Positions 4,806-6,793 of a DNA stretch of 6,793 bases are shown piece after piece (position 1 is the stretch's first letter; each line of letters opens with the position of its first letter). The notes beneath the pieces were generated by a model. It worked only from the letters and a program-made list of their open reading frames with translations, was not told where the DNA came from and searched no databases. A program made the position numbers and the translations under genes. This stretch comes from Treponema sp. (GTDB lineage: Bacteria > Spirochaetota > Spirochaetia > Treponematales > Breznakiellaceae), in the NCBI GenBank assembly GCA_031254385.1, contig JAIRUO010000226.1, forward strand, positions 1-6,793, written 5' to 3'.

Positions 4806-6793
4806 TTGCGCTTAATCTGATTCTGCCGGGAAAAGGGCTTACGTTTTTCCCTCTGCTTTAAAATATCCCGGATATAATTTCCCGTAAAAGAAGCTTCGTA
4901 TTCCGCGACTTCTTCGGGGCTTCCGCTTACCACCAATTCCCCTCCCCGGTCTCCTCCTTCGGGCCCCAGATCAATAATGTGATCTGCCTGGAGCAGTACG
5001 TCCAGATTATGCTCTATCATCACGACTGTGTTGCCCTGATCAACCAGGCGATGAATCACATCCATCAACTGCTTTACATCGGCAAAGTGCAGGCCCGTGG
5101 TCGGTTCGTCCAGTATGGAAAAGTGCTTTCCCGTGGAACGCTTTGACAGTTCCAGGGCAAGCTTGACACGCTGGGCCTCCCCGCCAGAAAGGGTCAGTGC
5201 CGACTGGCCCAGTTTAACATAACCCAAGCCCACGGAAAGAAGGGTATCCATCTTACGCGCAATCTGGGGAATGGGCGCAAAAAATTTCGCGGCTTCCTCA
5301 ATGGTCATGTCCAGAACATCGGCAATGTTCTTGCCCTTGTAATGGATGTCGAGCGTTTCTCTGTTAAAGCGCTTGCCCTGGCATACATCGCAGGTGATAT
5401 ACACATCCGGGAGAAAGTTCATCTCAATTTTAATCGTGCCATCGCCTTCGCAGTGTTCGCATCTTCCGCCTTTGACATTAAAGGAAAAACGTCCAGCCTT
5501 GTAGCCCCTGGCCTTTGCATCGGGCAGGCTGGTAAAAAGATCGCGTATAGCGGTAAAGCCCCCCACATAAGTTATGGGATTTGACCGCGGAGTCCTGCCT
5601 ATGGGGCTTTGGTCTATGTCAATTACCTTGTCAACAAATTCTGCACCTTCTAGTTTCGCGTAATCACCTTCCTGGCGGTTTGTACCGTTTATCTTGTTTG
5701 CCAGCGCGGGATACAGCACGTCAGAAAGAAGGGTTGACTTGCCCGAACCGGAGACTCCGGTTATGCAGGTAAAAACACCTAACGGAATTTCCACGTCAAT
5801 GTTCTTTAGATTGTGCTCTGATACTCCGTAAATGCGGATAAAATCGCCGTTACCCTGCCGCCTTTCTTCTGGAACCTTCATGGTCAGGATTCCCGCAAGA
5901 TACTGGCCCGTCAGGCTTTCTCCAACTTTCATGACCTCAGCGGGCGTACCTTGCGCCACTACCCTGCCGCCGTGAACTCCCGCGCCGGGACCAAGGTCTA
6001 CAATGTGGTCGGCGGTACGCAGAGTCTGTTCGTCATGTTCGACTACAATCAAGGTATTGCCCAGATCCCTAAGGTAGAGCAGCGTGTCGATCAAACGCTG
6101 ATTATCCCTCTGGTGTAGCCCGATGGAAGGCTCATCCAGAATATACAGCACACCGACCAGGCTGGAACCAATCTGGGTCGCCAGTCTGATACGCTGCGCT
6201 TCGCCTCCGGACAAGGTCGCAGCCTTTCGTTCAAGAGAAAGATAATCCAGGCCCACGTTCTTCATAAATCCAAGACGCGCATTTATTTCTTTTAATATCT
6301 GGTAGGCGATTTTCTTTTCGGTCTTATTGAGTTTGACGTTTTCAAAAAATTTCAGCGAGTCCGTCACCGAAAGTCGGGTCAAATCCCAGATGTTCCGCCC
6401 TCCCACAGTAACTCCCAGCACTTCGTTTTTAAGCCGCTTGCCCCCACATTCTTCGCAAGCCTTTTGGCTCATGAATTTCTCTAGCCAGTCTTTGACACCC
6501 GGAGACTGGGTTTCCATATAACGGCGCTTCAAATCCTCAACTACTCCGGGGAAGCGTGTATTGTAATCAAAGTGGCTGGTTCCTTCCCGGTTTTTGTAAT
6601 GAACCTCGATGTCTTCGCGGCTCCCGTAAAGAATCGCATCCCTTGCCTTCTTTGGCAGATCCCTGAACGCTGTGTCCAGGCTGAACTTGAAATGCTTTGC
6701 AAGGCTTTCAAAGCGGCTGCGGTGCCAGGCACTGTCCGGGTTATAGGGAATAAAGCCCCCTTCGTTAAAAGAAAGGGAAGGATCGGGAATGAT
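4802..6793 (-). CDS. uvrA: Excinuclease ABC subunit A, C-terminal 663 residues (partial)
   Basis: UvrA is the ATPase that detects bulky DNA lesions and loads UvrB in nucleotide excision repair. The frame is open to the right edge. Aligning the zinc cysteines with E. coli UvrA (C740 onward), about 295 N-terminal residues, including the first Walker A, lie outside. Within the 663 visible residues: a CxxC pair (C113, C116); first ABC signature LSGGEAQRIRLA (from 194); Walker B ILDEPS (218-223) and H-loop His253; second Walker A GVSGSGKST (346-354); SNPITYVGGFTAIRDLF; a zinc finger C445-x2-C448-x19-C468-x2-C471 with the family spacing; second signature LSGGEAQRVKLA (from 535), Walker B ILDEPT (560-565) and H-loop His595. 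All visible motifs are intact, so this is an active gene. The first 87 visible codons have no Met; the Met at 6532 is internal, because the upstream frame reads as UvrA (DYNTRFPGVVEDLKRRY). The C-terminus is a basic tail whose final codons overlap the lptD start. Confidence 0.98.
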   Translation of the reverse strand: MIPDPSLSFNEGGFIPYNPDSAWHRSRFESLAKHFKFSLDTAFRDLPKKARDAILYGSREDIEVHYKNREGTSHFDYNTRFPGVVEDLKRRYMETQSPGVKDWLEKFMSQKACEECGGKRLKNEVLGVTVGGRNIWDLTRLSVTDSLKFFENVKLNKTEKKIAYQILKEINARLGFMKNVGLDYLSLERKAATLSGGEAQRIRLATQIGSSLVGVLYILDEPSIGLHQRDNQRLIDTLLYLRDLGNTLIVVEHDEQTLRTADHIVDLGPGAGVHGGRVVAQGTPAEVMKVGESLTGQYLAGILTMKVPEERRQGNGDFIRIYGVSEHNLKNIDVEIPLGVFTCITGVSGSGKSTLLSDVLYPALANKINGTNRQEGDYAKLEGAEFVDKVIDIDQSPIGRTPRSNPITYVGGFTAIRDLFTSLPDAKARGYKAGRFSFNVKGGRCEHCEGDGTIKIEMNFLPDVYITCDVCQGKRFNRETLDIHYKGKNIADVLDMTIEEAAKFFAPIPQIARKMDTLLSVGLGYVKLGQSALTLSGGEAQRVKLALELSKRSTGKHFSILDEPTTGLHFADVKQLMDVIHRLVDQGNTVVMIEHNLDVLLQADHIIDLGPEGGDRGGELVVSGSPEEVAEYEASFTGNYIRDILKQREKRKPFSRQNQIKRK

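Noticed and set aside
6541..6732. A 63-codon minus-strand open frame starting with Met near the right end.
   Set aside because: It is out of frame with uvrA; the uvrA frame itself reads as clear UvrA protein across the same bases.
1..6793. CRISPR arrays, tRNA or rRNA genes, insertion sequences, phage or defence genes.
   Set aside because: Four closely packed housekeeping-type genes account for all but 61 bases. I saw no direct-repeat arrays, transposase motifs or structured RNA candidates.

Overview
The window looks like ordinary chromosomal core sequence from a spirochaete, most likely a treponeme. The main reasons are a very divergent LptD-type outer membrane barrel directly behind uvrA, followed by a phoH-pgpH pair. 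I recall the same uvrA/LptD-like adjacency in Treponema pallidum (TP0514/TP0515), but could not check it here. Base composition looks close to balanced by eye (not counted), which would suit the termite-gut treponemes better than the AT-rich oral ones; this is only an impression. I see no RNA genes, transposons, CRISPR arrays, phage genes or other signs of transfer.

All four genes lie on the minus strand, so transcription runs from high to low coordinates. First is the 3' two thirds of uvrA (4802-6793, 5' end outside the window), the DNA damage recognition ATPase of nucleotide excision repair. Its TGA overlaps by 4 bases the ATG of a 1103-residue LptD-like outer membrane protein (1494-4805). 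That protein has an export signal, an unexpected SAP-like helical motif, a periplasmic beta-domain and a long beta-barrel. A 61-base gap follows (1433-1493). It holds a candidate -10 box (TATAAT), a 17-base inverted repeat lying between the -10 and a weak -35, and a good ribosome binding site in front of a TTG start. From this start runs phoH (497-1432), a PhoH/YbeZ-type P-loop ATPase linked to RNA metabolism. It overlaps the next gene, the 5' 170 codons of a PgpH/YqfF-type membrane HD phosphodiesterase (1-510, continuing off the left edge).

The layout suggests two transcription units: uvrA-lptD, coupled by an ATGA overlap, and phoH-pgpH, coupled by a 14-20 base overlap and probably continuing to ybeY, which commonly accompanies these genes. 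The two coupled downstream genes lack a recognisable Shine-Dalgarno sequence, whereas phoH has a strong one.

I found no clearly new multi-gene system. The most unusual item is the LptD-like protein: it has a SAP-type motif between the signal peptide and the periplasmic domain, only two cysteines (so none of the classical LptD disulfides), a lipobox-like signal, and a Pro/Ser/Thr-rich insert in the barrel. The palindrome inside the candidate phoH promoter is the other point worth checking.
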